This document shows positions 33,728-42,724 of a DNA stretch of 64,000 bases, in pieces; within the stretch, counting starts at the first letter, position 1; every line of letters starts with the position of its first letter. The position numbers and the translations under genes were made by a program. The notes below the pieces were generated by a model. It worked only from the letters and a program-made list of their open reading frames with translations. It did no database searches and was not told the DNA's origin. Source of the DNA: JABWBP01 sp964522165 (GTDB taxonomy: Bacteria; Calditrichota; Calditrichia; RBG-13-44-9; J075); NCBI GenBank assembly GCA_964522165.1, contig CAZFVV010000001.1:100108-164107 (forward strand), given 5' to 3'.

Positions 33728-34366
33728 CTATTGTTTGATTTCACTCAGGTAAAAATCCAGGTGGAGAAAGATTTCTTCACTCACTTTGACGAACGCGGCC
33801 AGGGAAGGAGCGGCGATGTTGAAATCTTTCAATCGCACCATGAAATCCGCGATAACGTGCATTTTCCCCTGCTCCATGGTAATGGTTCCGGGCACTTCGA
33901 TCTCTTTTTCCACCCCGTGAATGAAGATTTTCCCCTTTGCGGTGGCGTTGTAGGCGCTGTGGCTGGAATCGACCGGTTGAACACTGCTAAGGGTTCCCTC
34001 GAAAGAGGTGAACGGCCATTTCCCGGTCTCCAGCACGTCGCGCATGTCGCGGTCGCGCTTGCCAATGCCGGTTTCGATGGAATTCAGATCTACCTCGAAG
34101 CGCATCCGGGTGTTTTCCGGAAACGCTTTTTCTCCCTCCCAATAAATGAAGCCGTCTATTTTATCGGTCACCCCGTCGAAAGTCAGCACCACCACTTCCG
34201 AGGTAAATTTGACCAGGTTTTTCGATTGCTTATCCACCTGCCACTCCGCCGCCTGCGCGGTGGCGAAGAGCAAACCTGCCAGGCATATCCCGCACAGAAT
34301 TCTCACCCGGGAGATTTTCACCCCCGGGTTTCTCCTCCGGGGAACTTTCATCCGATGATCGTTCAT
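33728..34366 (-). CDS. YceI-family periplasmic protein
   Basis: A 212-aa lipocalin-like YceI protein. Signal peptide: VRILCGICLAGLLFATAQA, cleaved before AEWQVDK. Mature features: NLVKFTSEVVVLTFDGVTDK, MRFEVDLNSIETGIGKRDRD with the conserved RD in MRDVLE, and GTLSSVQP. The last strands include VEKEIEVPGTITMEQGK. YceI proteins bind amphiphilic or isoprenoid molecules in the periplasm. Three closely spaced ATGs exist (34378, 34369, 34366); GGAG fits the last best. It is part of the minus-strand trio with the cytochrome-like lipoprotein and DUF5777 barrel. Confidence 0.9.
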   Translation of the reverse strand: MNDHRMKVPRRRNPGVKISRVRILCGICLAGLLFATAQAAEWQVDKQSKNLVKFTSEVVVLTFDGVTDKIDGFIYWEGEKAFPENTRMRFEVDLNSIETGIGKRDRDMRDVLETGKWPFTSFEGTLSSVQPVDSSHSAYNATAKGKIFIHGVEKEIEVPGTITMEQGKMHVIADFMVRLKDFNIAAPSLAAFVKVSEEIFLHLDFYLSEIKQ

Positions 34367-34443
34367 CATTTTCTCCATCTATTAGCGGTTTCGATTGATT
34401 GTTGGGATTTATATGAAGCCGTTTGGGGAGCCTCAAAAGGTGC

Positions 34444-34869
34444 TTATTCGGAAGGCGCCCCGTTTTCGATCCATACCCGAATGGTATCGATCTGCGCCGC
34501 GGGGAGCGGGGGGCTTGCCTGGGGCATGCGCGTGCCAATGATTCCGCTCCCGCCGGTAATCTTCAAGTAAAGATAGCTTCGGGAAGGATCGCCCGGCTCG
34601 ATAAAATTGAGGCTCGGGCTTTGCGTGCTCGGCACTCCCACGATGTTGTCATAGGCCACGTCGGCGGTTAGAAAGGGGCGTTGAAAATCGCGATGGCAGC
34701 CGGAGAGGGCGCAGGATTGGTCGAATATCGCCTGAACATTAGCGGGCGCTTTTTTGCCCGAATGCCCCGGGCCGTTAGCGGCGTCGCGGCTTTCGGTAAT
34801 GTGATCCGCACAGGAAAAGATCGTGAAAACAACAAGCGCAACTGCCATAAAACACAATTTCAAACTCAT
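34444..34869 (-). CDS. Cytochrome-like lipoprotein
   Basis: A 141-aa protein. N-terminal hydrophobic segment with a lipobox-like FTIFSC, so Cys near residue 20 may be lipidated. The segment VQAIFDQSCALSGCHRDF contains a CxxxxCH motif, with four instead of two residues between the cysteines, reminiscent of the CxxxxCH haem motifs of planctomycete-type cytochrome domains. ITGGSGIIGTRMPQASPPLP may supply the distal Met, and IDTIRVWIENGAP is the usual closing helix of such 'c-type' domains. GGAG fits the start at 34869 rather than the GTG two codons upstream. It is probably a periplasmic electron carrier. Confidence 0.75.
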   Translation of the reverse strand: MSLKLCFMAVALVVFTIFSCADHITESRDAANGPGHSGKKAPANVQAIFDQSCALSGCHRDFQRPFLTADVAYDNIVGVPSTQSPSLNFIEPGDPSRSYLYLKITGGSGIIGTRMPQASPPLPAAQIDTIRVWIENGAPSE

Positions 34870-35019
34870 AAACACTCCATTCGTTTAGTTGCCGGTTATC
34901 AGTCTGCGGTATTTAACTTCTTCATCTATCACCTGCACACGGCCGCGTATCCACATACTATTCCGCCGGCGCCGCTATCTCAGTGACATTGATTACACAA
35001 ACCCGATTCCGAGGCGGGG

Positions 35020-35508
35020 TTATTCAACCGTAATCAAATGTTGAATTTGTTCATAAGTTTTAGCGCCGATTCCTCTCACTTTGGTAATCTCTTTCTTGGC
35101 CGCAAAAGCGCCGTGTTGCGAACGGTATTCCACTATGCGGGCGGCAATTTTAGGCCCGATGCGCGGTAACGCGGTCAATTCCTCCAGCGTGGCGGTGTTG
35201 ATATTGATAAGCCGGCGGGCTTGATCGCCCGGCTGCGGAGAGCGTTTTAATGGCAGCGCCGGAGCCAGCGGGGAGGCCTGGTTTTGAGCCGGGGGACGAG
35301 GGTCTTGTAAGACGATGCGGTTTGAATCGGCCTGCTGCAGGTAGTTTTGAATGCTGTCGTAGCGGGTATAAAATTTCTCTTCGAATGCTGAAAAATCATA
35401 GGCTTGAACCGGGTGCAGCCATCTATCCAATACATGGTACACCACTGCCAGTTGGAAAAACACCAGAATAAACAGGATGCCCTTCTGTTGTGAAGCCGTA
35501 AAGTGCAT
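35020..35508 (-). CDS. ComEA-type helix-hairpin-helix protein
   Basis: A 162-aa membrane-anchored DNA-binding protein. An N-terminal transmembrane helix (ILFILVFFQLAVVYHVL) is followed by a linker and, from residue 98, the ComEA helix-hairpin-helix domain: ININTATLEELTALPRIGPK, then IAARIVEYRSQHGAF and KEITKVRGIGAKTYEQIQHL. In natural transformation ComEA binds incoming double-stranded DNA in the periplasm. It is also used for generic DNA binding, so competence cannot be claimed from one gene. It lies upstream of the ACGCAATACG-type repeat next to dnaJ. Confidence 0.9.
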   Translation of the reverse strand: MHFTASQQKGILFILVFFQLAVVYHVLDRWLHPVQAYDFSAFEEKFYTRYDSIQNYLQQADSNRIVLQDPRPPAQNQASPLAPALPLKRSPQPGDQARRLININTATLEELTALPRIGPKIAARIVEYRSQHGAFAAKKEITKVRGIGAKTYEQIQHLITVE

Positions 35509-35540
35509 GGAATGAACGCGTGATTTATGATGATGAATGT

Positions 35541-35604
35541 GTATGCATAATGCGTGAAACGTAAAGCGTAATAAAAATGGAATACGGAATACGAATTACG
35601 CATT
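35541..35604. repeat. TGCGTAATACG word hairpin
   Basis: GCATAATGCGTGAAACGTAA words (35543-35573) followed by GGAATACGGAATACGAATTACGCATTC-type words (35579-35605). It overlaps the last bases of dnaJ on the minus strand and fills the gap between comEA-like and dnaJ genes. Confidence 0.75.
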
Positions 35605-36803
35605 CAAATATTCAATGCTTCCTTGAATTTTTGGAAAAATCCCTTCTCTTTTTTGGGGGGGATAAAGTTCTCCGATTCGGCCAGTTCTTTCAGCAGCTTT
35701 TTCTCGCCCTGTTCCAGGCGGGTAGGAACCCAAACTTTAACCTGCACCAGCAAATCCCCTTTATGGTAGGAGTGCAATTCCGGGATTCCTTTGCCGCGCA
35801 GCCGGAAAACCTTGCCGGGCTGGGTTCCCGGTGGAATCTGGATCTTGACTTTCTGGTAGCGGTCCGGATTCTCGGCCGGAAGATGCCGGTTCTCCTCTTG
35901 AACGGTTAGGGTGGGAATTTCCACCTCCGCTCCCAGGGCCAGGTCCGGAAAACTGGCGTAGAGATCGTAGATAATGTCATTTCCATGGCGCACGAAGATG
36001 GGGTGCTCTTTCTCGTTGATCACCACGTGAAGGTCGCCGTTGGGGCCGCCCCGGGGGCCGGCGTTTCCTTTATTGGGGACGGTCAAAAAATTGCCCGTGA
36101 CCACCCCGGCGGGGATTTCCACTTCCACGGTTTCCTCTCCCCGGTCGCGCCCCTCTCCCCGGCAGGTGGGGCAGGGATCGGTAATGACTTTTCCCTCCCC
36201 GCGGCACTGCGGGCAGGTGCTCACATTAACAAATCGCCCGAAAATCGTCTGCGAAACCTGCCGCACTTCCCCGGCGCCCTGGCAGGTGGGGCAGGTTTTC
36301 GGCTTGCTGCCGGTTTTATGGCCGCTTCCGCCGCAGGTTTTGCAGGCAATCTGTTTAGCAATCTTGATTTTTTTGGTTACCCCGCTGGCAATCTCTTCCA
36401 GGCTTAACGGCAGAACCGCTTGCAAATCCCGCCCTCGTTCCTGCCGGGGGCCGCGGCGCCCGGAACCGCGCCCGCCCAGCAAATCGCCAAAGCCGCCCAT
36501 GCCGAATCCCTCTTCCATGAAGATGCGCAGGGCGTCGGCCAGGTCGAAGTGCTGAAAATCGTACCCCCCGCCGCCCTTAACCCCCTCGTGCCCAAAACGG
36601 TCGTAGCGCTGCCGCTTATCCGGGTTGCTCAACACCTCGTAAGCTTCTGCGACCTCTTTAAATTTTTCTTCCGCCTCTTGATTCCCCTGGTTGCGGTCGG
36701 GGTGGTACTTCATGGCCTGTTTGCGGTAGGCGTTCTTGATCTCTTCTGGAGATGCTTCGCGGGAGATCCCTAAAATATCATAATAGTCTGTTTTTGCAGC
36801 CAT
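35604..36803 (-). CDS. dnaJ: Chaperone protein DnaJ
   Basis: A 399-aa full-length type I Hsp40. J-domain at residues 1-70 with HPD in MKYHPDRNQ; Gly/Phe-rich linker (GGGGYDFQHFD, GMGGFGDLLGGRG); four CxxCxGxG zinc motifs (CKTCGGSG, CPTCQGAG, CPQCRGEG, CPTCRGEG); C-terminal substrate-binding domain. The start at 36803 (MAAKTDYYDIL) has AGGA upstream; a longer in-frame start adds 14 residues without homology. It delivers unfolded clients to DnaK and stimulates its ATPase. It lies 53 bp downstream of hrcA on the same strand, without grpE or dnaK between, so the heat-shock operon is split. Confidence 0.97.
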   Translation of the reverse strand: MAAKTDYYDILGISREASPEEIKNAYRKQAMKYHPDRNQGNQEAEEKFKEVAEAYEVLSNPDKRQRYDRFGHEGVKGGGGYDFQHFDLADALRIFMEEGFGMGGFGDLLGGRGSGRRGPRQERGRDLQAVLPLSLEEIASGVTKKIKIAKQIACKTCGGSGHKTGSKPKTCPTCQGAGEVRQVSQTIFGRFVNVSTCPQCRGEGKVITDPCPTCRGEGRDRGEETVEVEIPAGVVTGNFLTVPNKGNAGPRGGPNGDLHVVINEKEHPIFVRHGNDIIYDLYASFPDLALGAEVEIPTLTVQEENRHLPAENPDRYQKVKIQIPPGTQPGKVFRLRGKGIPELHSYHKGDLLVQVKVWVPTRLEQGEKKLLKELAESENFIPPKKEKGFFQKFKEALNI

Positions 36804-36856
36804 TGACGTATATTCCTGTGTGCTTGCGGAGTTCGGGGAGGCCAATCCGGATGGTA

Positions 36857-37882
36857 TTAATTTTTCCCGTGCACGCTGGTAATCGTGCGGGCTGTAAAAT
36901 CCACCAGGGGCACAATTTTGTTATAATTCATCCGGGTCGGGCCAATAATGCCCAGGATGCCCTGGATGTTGCCGACCCGGTAGCGCGCGCTGATGATGCT
37001 GCACTCCTGCATCTTCTGTTCTTTTATTTCTTCCCCGATTTTAACGGTAATCGGGGCGGTTTCGGTCTCCTGGTCTAGCAGGTGAACGATGACCTCGCGG
37101 TTTTCCAGCAGTTCCACCACCGAGGAGGCCGCTTCCACGTTGGAAAACCCCGGCTGTTGGAAGATGTGGTGGGTTCCCATGAAGTAGAGACGGATATTTT
37201 CCCGAAAATCGAACAGCCGGTCGGCCTTCCGGGCAAATACTTGAACCAGGCCGCTTTCTTCGTTCCAGATATCCCGCACGATTCCAGTAAACCGGCTGCG
37301 GATTTCGGCCACCTTCAAACCCCGTAGTCGCTCATTCAAAATCTGGCTGACGACCTGTATCTTGCGGGGTGAAATCGTGAAATCCACTTCCAGGAGCACC
37401 GTTTTGACGAAACCGGATTCAATCGTCATCACCAGCAAAATCTTATCGGCAGAGAGGTCGATCAATTCCAACCGCTGGAAAATACCCTCTTCTATCCGCG
37501 GGGAAACCAGGATTCCTAACTGGTGGGACACCTGGGCAAGGATGCGGGTGACCTCTTTTAAAACGTCTTCGAACTCGCTGGCGGTTTGCTGAACGGTCTG
37601 GCAAATTTGTTCGCGTTCTTCGCCGGAGAGCCGCGACATCTTCATCAAGCTGTCCACATACATGCGATAGGCCGCGGTTCTGGGAACCCGCCCGGCAGAG
37701 GTGTGGGGCTGGGAAATGTATTCTTTGCGCTCCAATTCGGCCAGAATATTGCGGATCGTTGCCGGGCTCATTCCCAACTTGCTTTTCTCGGCGATCAACG
37801 CGGAGCTAACCGGCATACCGCTGATGATAAACTGGCGAACTACTTCGCCCAAAACGATTTTCTCACGCCTGGTAAGCGCCAT
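36857..37882 (-). CDS. hrcA: Heat-inducible transcription repressor HrcA
   Basis: A 341-aa repressor of heat-shock operons. An N-terminal winged helix (RREKIVLGEVVRQFIISGMP, AEKSKLGMSPATIRNILAEL) is followed by the GAF-like and dimerisation domains, closing with GILGIIGPTRMNYNKIVPLV, a hallmark of HrcA. HrcA binds the CIRCE element; I found no CIRCE inverted repeat in the upstream 250 bp, where a CTTTAGTCA word hairpin sits instead. The operon continues into dnaJ. GAAGAG precedes the ATG. Confidence 0.97.
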   Translation of the reverse strand: MALTRREKIVLGEVVRQFIISGMPVSSALIAEKSKLGMSPATIRNILAELERKEYISQPHTSAGRVPRTAAYRMYVDSLMKMSRLSGEEREQICQTVQQTASEFEDVLKEVTRILAQVSHQLGILVSPRIEEGIFQRLELIDLSADKILLVMTIESGFVKTVLLEVDFTISPRKIQVVSQILNERLRGLKVAEIRSRFTGIVRDIWNEESGLVQVFARKADRLFDFRENIRLYFMGTHHIFQQPGFSNVEAASSVVELLENREVIVHLLDQETETAPITVKIGEEIKEQKMQECSIISARYRVGNIQGILGIIGPTRMNYNKIVPLVDFTARTITSVHGKN

Positions 37883-37965
37883 CGCTCTTCAACCTGTGTT
37901 TGTCAGGGTAAAAAATAGGGTTCACCCCGATTTTTGTCAAGCCAAAATAATCCCTTCTGAATGCA

Positions 37966-38137
37966 AGTGGCTAAAGTGCCTAAAGTGAACTAAAGTGACT
38001 AAAGTTGGCACTCTTTTATGAGTTTGTGAATGTTCCCGCCGGGCATTTGAAACAACCGGTAATCCTCACAACGGCTTCCCTTTAACTCAGCTTAGCCGCT
38101 TTAGTTCATTCAGGCACTTTAGCTCACTTTAGGCACT
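37966..38137. repeat. CTTTAGTCA word arrays, widely spaced arms
   Basis: Left arm 37966-38009 (AGTGGCTAAAGTGCCTAAAG words), right arm 38096-38137 (CACTTTAGCTCACTTTAGGC words), with about 85 bp of other sequence between. The right arm ends at the stop codon of glnA. Together they fill the gap between hrcA and glnA. Confidence 0.8.
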
Positions 38138-39460
38138 TCAATAAAGCGTTAAATAGCGGTCGATTTCCCACTTATGAACCTGGGATATGTAGGTATGCCA
38201 CTCCTGCTTTTTGGCGCTGATGAAGTGGTAGAAAATGTGGTCGCCTAACACTTCGCGCACCAGGGAGCTCTTTTCCATCGCTTCCACGGCCCGCAGCAGG
38301 TTGGAGGGTAGCGCCTCGATCCGCAAACGCTTCTTTTCCCGGTCGCTCATGGCAAAGATATTCCGGTTAACCGGGGACGGGGGGATAATCCGCTTCTCGA
38401 TGCCGTCTAACCCCGCGGCGAGCATGACCGCGAAGGCCAGATAGGGATTGCAGGAGGGATCCGGCACGCGCACTTCGATGCGGGTGCTCTTGCCGCGCTT
38501 GGCGGGAACGCGCACCAGGGGGCTGCGGTTGCGCTCCGACCAGGCAATATTGACTGGCGCTTCGTATCCCGGCACTAATCGCTTATAGGAATTTACCAGG
38601 GGATTGGTAATGGCCAGGAAAGATTTGACGTGGGTGAGAATCCCGCCCACGTAATATTTGGCGGCGTCGCTGAGCTGGTATTCCGCGTTCGGATCGTAAA
38701 ACGCATTTTCCCCGTCTTTGAACAGCGACATGTTGGTGTGCATACCGGAACCGTTGATGCCGAAGACCGGTTTGGGCATAAAGGTGGCGTGCAGGCCGTA
38801 CTTCCAGGCAATGTTACGTACGATGAATTTGAAGGTGGTGATGTTATCTGCGGTGGTAACCGCGTCGGCGTATTTGAAATCGATCTCGTGCTGGCCGCGC
38901 GCAACTTCATGGTGCGCCGCTTCCACTTCAAATCCCATTTTGATCAACACATTCACCATTTCCTGGCGGGCTTCTTCGCCCAGGTCTGCCGGGGCCATAT
39001 CGAAATAGCCGGCGTCATCGTGAGTTTTAAGGGTGGGGTTATCTTCTTCGTCCATCAAAAAGAGAAAGAATTCCGCTTCCGGGCCGGCAAACATGGTGTA
39101 GCCCATGTTTGCGGCTTTTTCGCATACCCGTTTCAAGACCTGGCGCGGGCAGCCATCAAAGGGGCTGCCATCGGGATTTTTGACGTCGCAGATGATGCGG
39201 GCGATTTTCCCATGGGGATTATCCAGCGGCAGAATATTGAAGGTGTTGTAATCCGGCTCCAGGAGCATGTCGGATTCTTCGATGCGGGAAAACCCGTCCA
39301 CCGAAGAACCGTCGAAGGCTGCCTGGCCTTCCAGGGCTTTTTCAAATTGGGATGCGGGTACCTCTACGTTCTTGTTGATGCCAAAAATGTCGGAAAATTG
39401 CAGGCGCAAAAAGCGCACGTCCTCTTCCAGGCAGATTTTCAAAATTTCTTCACGGGTCAC
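38138..39460 (-). CDS. glnA: Glutamine synthetase, type I
   Basis: A 440-aa GSI-alpha enzyme (glutamate + NH3 + ATP to glutamine). GTG start at 39460 with GAGGAG upstream (TREEILKICLEEDVRFLRLQ). Motifs: AFDGSSVDGFSRIEESDMLL, FAGPEAEFFLF, EVARGQHEIDFKYADA, GINGSGMHTNMSLF, NRSPLVRVPAKRGKSTRIEV. The Arg in GFSRIEESDM is the residue that mediates feedback inhibition in Bacillus-type GSI-alpha. The adenylylation motif NLYDLPPE of GSI-beta is absent, so the enzyme is not controlled by GlnE. It is monocistronic. Confidence 0.97.
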   Translation of the reverse strand: MTREEILKICLEEDVRFLRLQFSDIFGINKNVEVPASQFEKALEGQAAFDGSSVDGFSRIEESDMLLEPDYNTFNILPLDNPHGKIARIICDVKNPDGSPFDGCPRQVLKRVCEKAANMGYTMFAGPEAEFFLFLMDEEDNPTLKTHDDAGYFDMAPADLGEEARQEMVNVLIKMGFEVEAAHHEVARGQHEIDFKYADAVTTADNITTFKFIVRNIAWKYGLHATFMPKPVFGINGSGMHTNMSLFKDGENAFYDPNAEYQLSDAAKYYVGGILTHVKSFLAITNPLVNSYKRLVPGYEAPVNIAWSERNRSPLVRVPAKRGKSTRIEVRVPDPSCNPYLAFAVMLAAGLDGIEKRIIPPSPVNRNIFAMSDREKKRLRIEALPSNLLRAVEAMEKSSLVREVLGDHIFYHFISAKKQEWHTYISQVHKWEIDRYLTLY

Positions 39461-39607
39461 GGGTACACTCCTCTGGGTTATGGTTAAGATCCGTCCAAAA
39501 CGCCGGGAATATATATCTGCCCGGGTGAATTATCAATAAATATGTTCCGGCCAACCGGCGGGAACAGCACTGTTTAGGGTAATTTTTAACCTTGAGGAAC
39601 ATAAAAG

Positions 39608-39642
39608 CAAATCCCCGGCAGGGATAACCCGCCGGGGATTTG
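39608..39642 (-). terminator. Terminator of the DUF3078 gene
   Basis: A 12-bp perfect stem (CAAATCCCCGGC / GCCGGGGATTTG) with an 11-nt loop, followed on the minus strand by CTTTTATG. It lies 32 bp past the stop of the DUF3078 gene. Confidence 0.7.
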
Positions 39643-39673
39643 AAAACCGATGCGGAGAAATGACCGCGAATGA

Positions 39674-40546
39674 TTACAAGAAATTATAGGTCAATCCTAC
39701 CGAAAGAACCTGCTTGAGCTGGCGCTTGATACTGAGATCGCGATCATAAAAGATCTGGAAGGCAAAACTGACCGCGACGTATTTGGCAACCTCTGCAGAA
39801 ATGAGATTATCCCAGCGCGTATCGATCTCGTTAAACGCTTTCAAATTGGAAAATACTTCCAGGCTGGTGGCAAACACAATGGTAGGGGTAATTTTGCGGT
39901 TATACGCGCTAACCGATTCCAGACCCGCCTCGTTGCGTATTTTTTCGAGCGTTTCGGTATCGCTTTCATCGGTGTAAAGCGGCGCAAATTGTTCTTCCGT
40001 AACCAGGGTTTGCTTGAGGGCAAAGCCCAGGCGGCTTCGAAATGTTTCTGCTTTGCGGTACTCAAAGCCGACGCTCTCCATGAAATAACCGGGATTCAAA
40101 AATCTGGAAATTTCCAATTTCTCTGCGCCGGTATAATCATAGCCGCTGGCAATTTGGGTGCGCCCGTTAACCGCAATATAAGGGTTTACGTGGAATTTCA
40201 TTTTATAGGACAGCACCGATTCCAGGAAAATTTCATCCGCCGACTTACGGGATTCCGCGTCGCCGATTTTTGACTGGCCGTATTCCACTTTACCGATATT
40301 TCTCCAATTGGTTTTTACCTGGTCATTTTCTACCCGGGCATTGAATCCCAACAGCCAGGCCCAGCTATCTTCCCCGCCCTGCGACCAGTTGTCGAAACTG
40401 CTCTGGGTGAAATTAAGATTCCCAACCACCTGTTTGCTCCAGCCGTATTTAGGTTCTTCTTCTTTTTTTTCATCCTGGGAAAAGGCGGAAACGCCAAGAA
40501 CCAGCATGGAAATCAATAGAAAACCAAGATACTCTCGCATACGCAT
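39674..40546 (-). CDS. DUF3078 outer-membrane-associated protein
   Basis: A 290-aa protein. The start at 40546 is set by AAAGGAG; an upstream in-frame ATG gives a longer form without a ribosome site. Signal peptide: YLGFLLISMLVLGVSAFSQ. The DUF3078 signature is KQVVGNLNFTQSSFDNWSQG, then GGEDSWAWLLGFNARVEN, with later strands KMKFHVNPYIAVNGRTQIAS and VSVGLTYNFL at the C-terminus. Probably an outer-membrane barrel of 12 or so strands; function not known. It is common in Bacteroidota and relatives and supports the FCB assignment. A single gene with its own terminator. Confidence 0.88.
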   Translation of the reverse strand: MRMREYLGFLLISMLVLGVSAFSQDEKKEEEPKYGWSKQVVGNLNFTQSSFDNWSQGGEDSWAWLLGFNARVENDQVKTNWRNIGKVEYGQSKIGDAESRKSADEIFLESVLSYKMKFHVNPYIAVNGRTQIASGYDYTGAEKLEISRFLNPGYFMESVGFEYRKAETFRSRLGFALKQTLVTEEQFAPLYTDESDTETLEKIRNEAGLESVSAYNRKITPTIVFATSLEVFSNLKAFNEIDTRWDNLISAEVAKYVAVSFAFQIFYDRDLSIKRQLKQVLSVGLTYNFL

Positions 40547-40615
40547 CCTTAACTCCTTTGTAGTAGTGGTCATCGACGGACGATTGCAATATAAATTCCT
40601 CACTCTTTACGTTAT

Positions 40616-40655
40616 AACAGCGTGCCCTTGCTCAAACGGGCAAAGGCACGCTGTT
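40616..40655 (-). terminator. Hairpin downstream of the OmpA gene
   Basis: An 11-bp stem (AACAGCGTGCC / GGCACGCTGTT) with an 18-nt loop that itself pairs (TTGCTC...), 23 bp past the ompA-like stop. A T-run is weak on the minus strand (TATAACG), so termination is likely but not certain. Confidence 0.55.
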
Positions 40656-40677
40656 TTGTCAGGGGAGGGATACCTGA

Positions 40678-42222
40678 TTACTTGATACGGTAAAATTCGA
40701 TGCGGCGGTTCTTGGCCCGGCCTTCCGCGGTGCCGTTATCGGCGATGGGATTATCGGGGCCATATCCCTTGGCGGTCATGCGGCTGCCATCAATTCCTTT
40801 AGCGATCATCCACTGCCGTACCGCGTCCGCCCGGCGCTGAGAAAGCTGGATATTGGCCTCTCGCCGGCCCTGGCTGTCGGTATAACCGCGAATTTCCACA
40901 ACCACGTCCGGGAAGTTTTTCATCGCCTGATAAACTTTTTCCAGAACTACTTCACTTTCCGCGGTGATGTCCGCTTTGCCGGTAGCAAAGTTAACCCCTT
41001 CCAGCACGATGGAAGCGCCGGCAGCGACTTTCATCACGTCGTCATCGGGATTCAGCGGATTGGAGCCGCGATTCACTTCTATCCCGTCGTTAACGGTGCC
41101 GCCGTCGGTGTCGGCTTTGTTCGGATCGGTCTTGTGGGTCGTCACTTCGTCGCCGTCGTTCAGCCCGTCGCCGTCGCTATCCATTTTCATGGGATCGGTC
41201 TTGTATTTCAGCACTTCATCGCCGTCGCTCAGCATGTCGCCGTCGGTGTCAGCCTTTTTCGGATCGGTCTTGTAGGTCATCACTTCATCTTTGTCGTTGA
41301 GGCCGTCGCCGTCGGTATCCGCTTTCAAGGGATCGGTTCCGTAGGTCACCACTTCGGCTTTGTCATCTAAGCCGTCGCCATCGCTATCCGCATTGCGGGG
41401 ATTGGTGTTGTGGGTCTTTACTTCATCGTAATCGCTCAGGCCGTCGCCGTCGCTATCAACCTTTAGCGGCTCGGTTTGATGGGTGGTGAATTCTTCCCCA
41501 TCGAGCAGCCCGTCGCCGTCGCTATCGGGGTTATTTTTGTTGGTTCCGAGCTGTTTTTCTATCTTGTTGGTCAGGCCGTCTTTATCGGCATCGGCGTTCT
41601 CATCTTCGCCGCTAAAGGTCAGCCCGGCCACGGCATTCCAGTACGCGTCATTATCATAATCCGCGGTGCCCCCGTCGTCATCCCCGCTGATCAAGTTCAG
41701 ATCATCGGAATACACAAAATTATAGCCGCCGCTTAACTCCAGGGAAACGCGGTCCGACAAACCGAATTGCAGGCCAAGCCCCACCGGGGAGTTCAGCGCC
41801 CAGCCATTGGGATTGGTCTCCGGGGAAATCTGGCTGGGCTGCTCTTTGACCCGGTAATACACTCCTCCAAGCCCGCCATATAGATACACACTGGCTTGCT
41901 GGAGGTTCAGGAATCTCAACAACAACCGGTAATCCAAGCTGGTGATAACCGTGCGGTATGCAAACTCATCATCCTCGCGTTTCAAGGAAACCGGGAAAGA
42001 GATGCCAAGCTGCCCCTCCAACGGCCCGATCAGGCTATAGCGAAATAATCCATGGGCATAAATGCCGGAAAAGTCGTCTGTGCCCGGGTCCGAATCACCG
42101 ATGGCGGTTCCCACGGCCAGCCCAAAAGCGGTTCCATGGGTCTTCACTTGCGCAGGCGCGGACAATACCAGGGCCAGACAAAGAGCTGCAATCAGAAGAA
42201 AGAAACTGTTACGATGTTCCAT
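40678..42222 (-). CDS. OmpA-family protein with thrombospondin type 3 repeats
   Basis: A 514-aa outer-membrane protein from start 42222 (AGGAGG upstream). Signal peptide: SFFLLIAALCLALVLSAPAQ. Residues 25-190 form an N-terminal barrel. Then come about eight DxDGDGLxD calcium-binding TSP3 repeats (DADKDGLTN through DTDGGTVNDG) spaced about 23 residues. The C-terminal OmpA/MotB domain binds peptidoglycan (GVNFATGKADITAESEVVLE, VEIRGYTDSQGRREANIQLS, RRADAVRQWMIAKGI, RAKNRRIEFYRIK). It links the outer membrane to the wall. The repeats are nearly identical at DNA level, so copy number may vary among strains. Confidence 0.95.
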   Translation of the reverse strand: MEHRNSFFLLIAALCLALVLSAPAQVKTHGTAFGLAVGTAIGDSDPGTDDFSGIYAHGLFRYSLIGPLEGQLGISFPVSLKREDDEFAYRTVITSLDYRLLLRFLNLQQASVYLYGGLGGVYYRVKEQPSQISPETNPNGWALNSPVGLGLQFGLSDRVSLELSGGYNFVYSDDLNLISGDDDGGTADYDNDAYWNAVAGLTFSGEDENADADKDGLTNKIEKQLGTNKNNPDSDGDGLLDGEEFTTHQTEPLKVDSDGDGLSDYDEVKTHNTNPRNADSDGDGLDDKAEVVTYGTDPLKADTDGDGLNDKDEVMTYKTDPKKADTDGDMLSDGDEVLKYKTDPMKMDSDGDGLNDGDEVTTHKTDPNKADTDGGTVNDGIEVNRGSNPLNPDDDVMKVAAGASIVLEGVNFATGKADITAESEVVLEKVYQAMKNFPDVVVEIRGYTDSQGRREANIQLSQRRADAVRQWMIAKGIDGSRMTAKGYGPDNPIADNGTAEGRAKNRRIEFYRIK

Positions 42223-42365
42223 ACACAAGCCTCCTTTGTGTTTTTTTGAGTGAAATAAGTTAATCATCTTCATAAACTTCTTCACTGCTTCCGGGGAAGA
42301 ATTTAGAAAATTCGACCTTATAACTCAACGCAAAATAAAATCTGAAAAGTGCCTCGCCCGGCAAT

Positions 42366-42611
42366 TCAGGCCTTTTTGATCAGCCCGACAATGTAGAGCA
42401 GCACCAGCGCGCCTACCACCGCCGTAATCAGCGAGCCGAGGCTGCCCTGGGGAGCAAGTCCCAGCGCTCCGAAGAGCCACCCGCCCAAAATCGCCCCTAC
42501 TACCCCAACCACCAGGTTTCCCACCAGCCCGAACCCTCTTCCCTTCATGATTTTCCCCGCCAGCCATCCCGCCGCCAGGCCAATCAACAGAAACCACAGA
42601 AAACTGATCAT
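42366..42611 (-). CDS. GlsB/YeaQ/YmgE family membrane protein
   Basis: An 81-aa small membrane protein (transglycosylase-associated family). GGAGGAGAA precedes start 42611 (MISFLWFLLIGLAAGWLAGK). Three helices: 3-20, 28-50 and 58-78, with the Gly-rich pattern GLVGNLVVGVVGAILGGWLF. It is an inner-membrane protein often induced by envelope or general stress, exact role unknown. Immediately downstream of the LEA-domain lipoprotein gene on the same strand, 113 bp apart. Confidence 0.93.
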   Translation of the reverse strand: MISFLWFLLIGLAAGWLAGKIMKGRGFGLVGNLVVGVVGAILGGWLFGALGLAPQGSLGSLITAVVGALVLLYIVGLIKKA

Positions 42612-42724
42612 AAGATTCTCCTCCGTTATGTTTACGAGGTTAATTTTCGCAGGCCTCCTTGCCCCCTGAAGCGCCGGCACCCGGAGGAATTACAATGGCT
42701 CCGTGGTAGCCGGGAATGAAATCC

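Noticed and set aside
37883..38137. CIRCE operator upstream of hrcA
   Set aside because: Searched for TTAGCACTC with its inverted partner at 9-nt spacing; only a lone GGCACTC is present, without the second half.
38630..39487. 285-codon plus-strand open frame opposite glnA
   Set aside because: Shadow of glutamine synthetase; no ribosome site, no family features.
41050..41600. Tandem DNA repeat as a non-coding satellite
   Set aside because: The ~69-bp periodicity is the coding sequence of TSP3 calcium repeats in the OmpA-family protein, in frame throughout.
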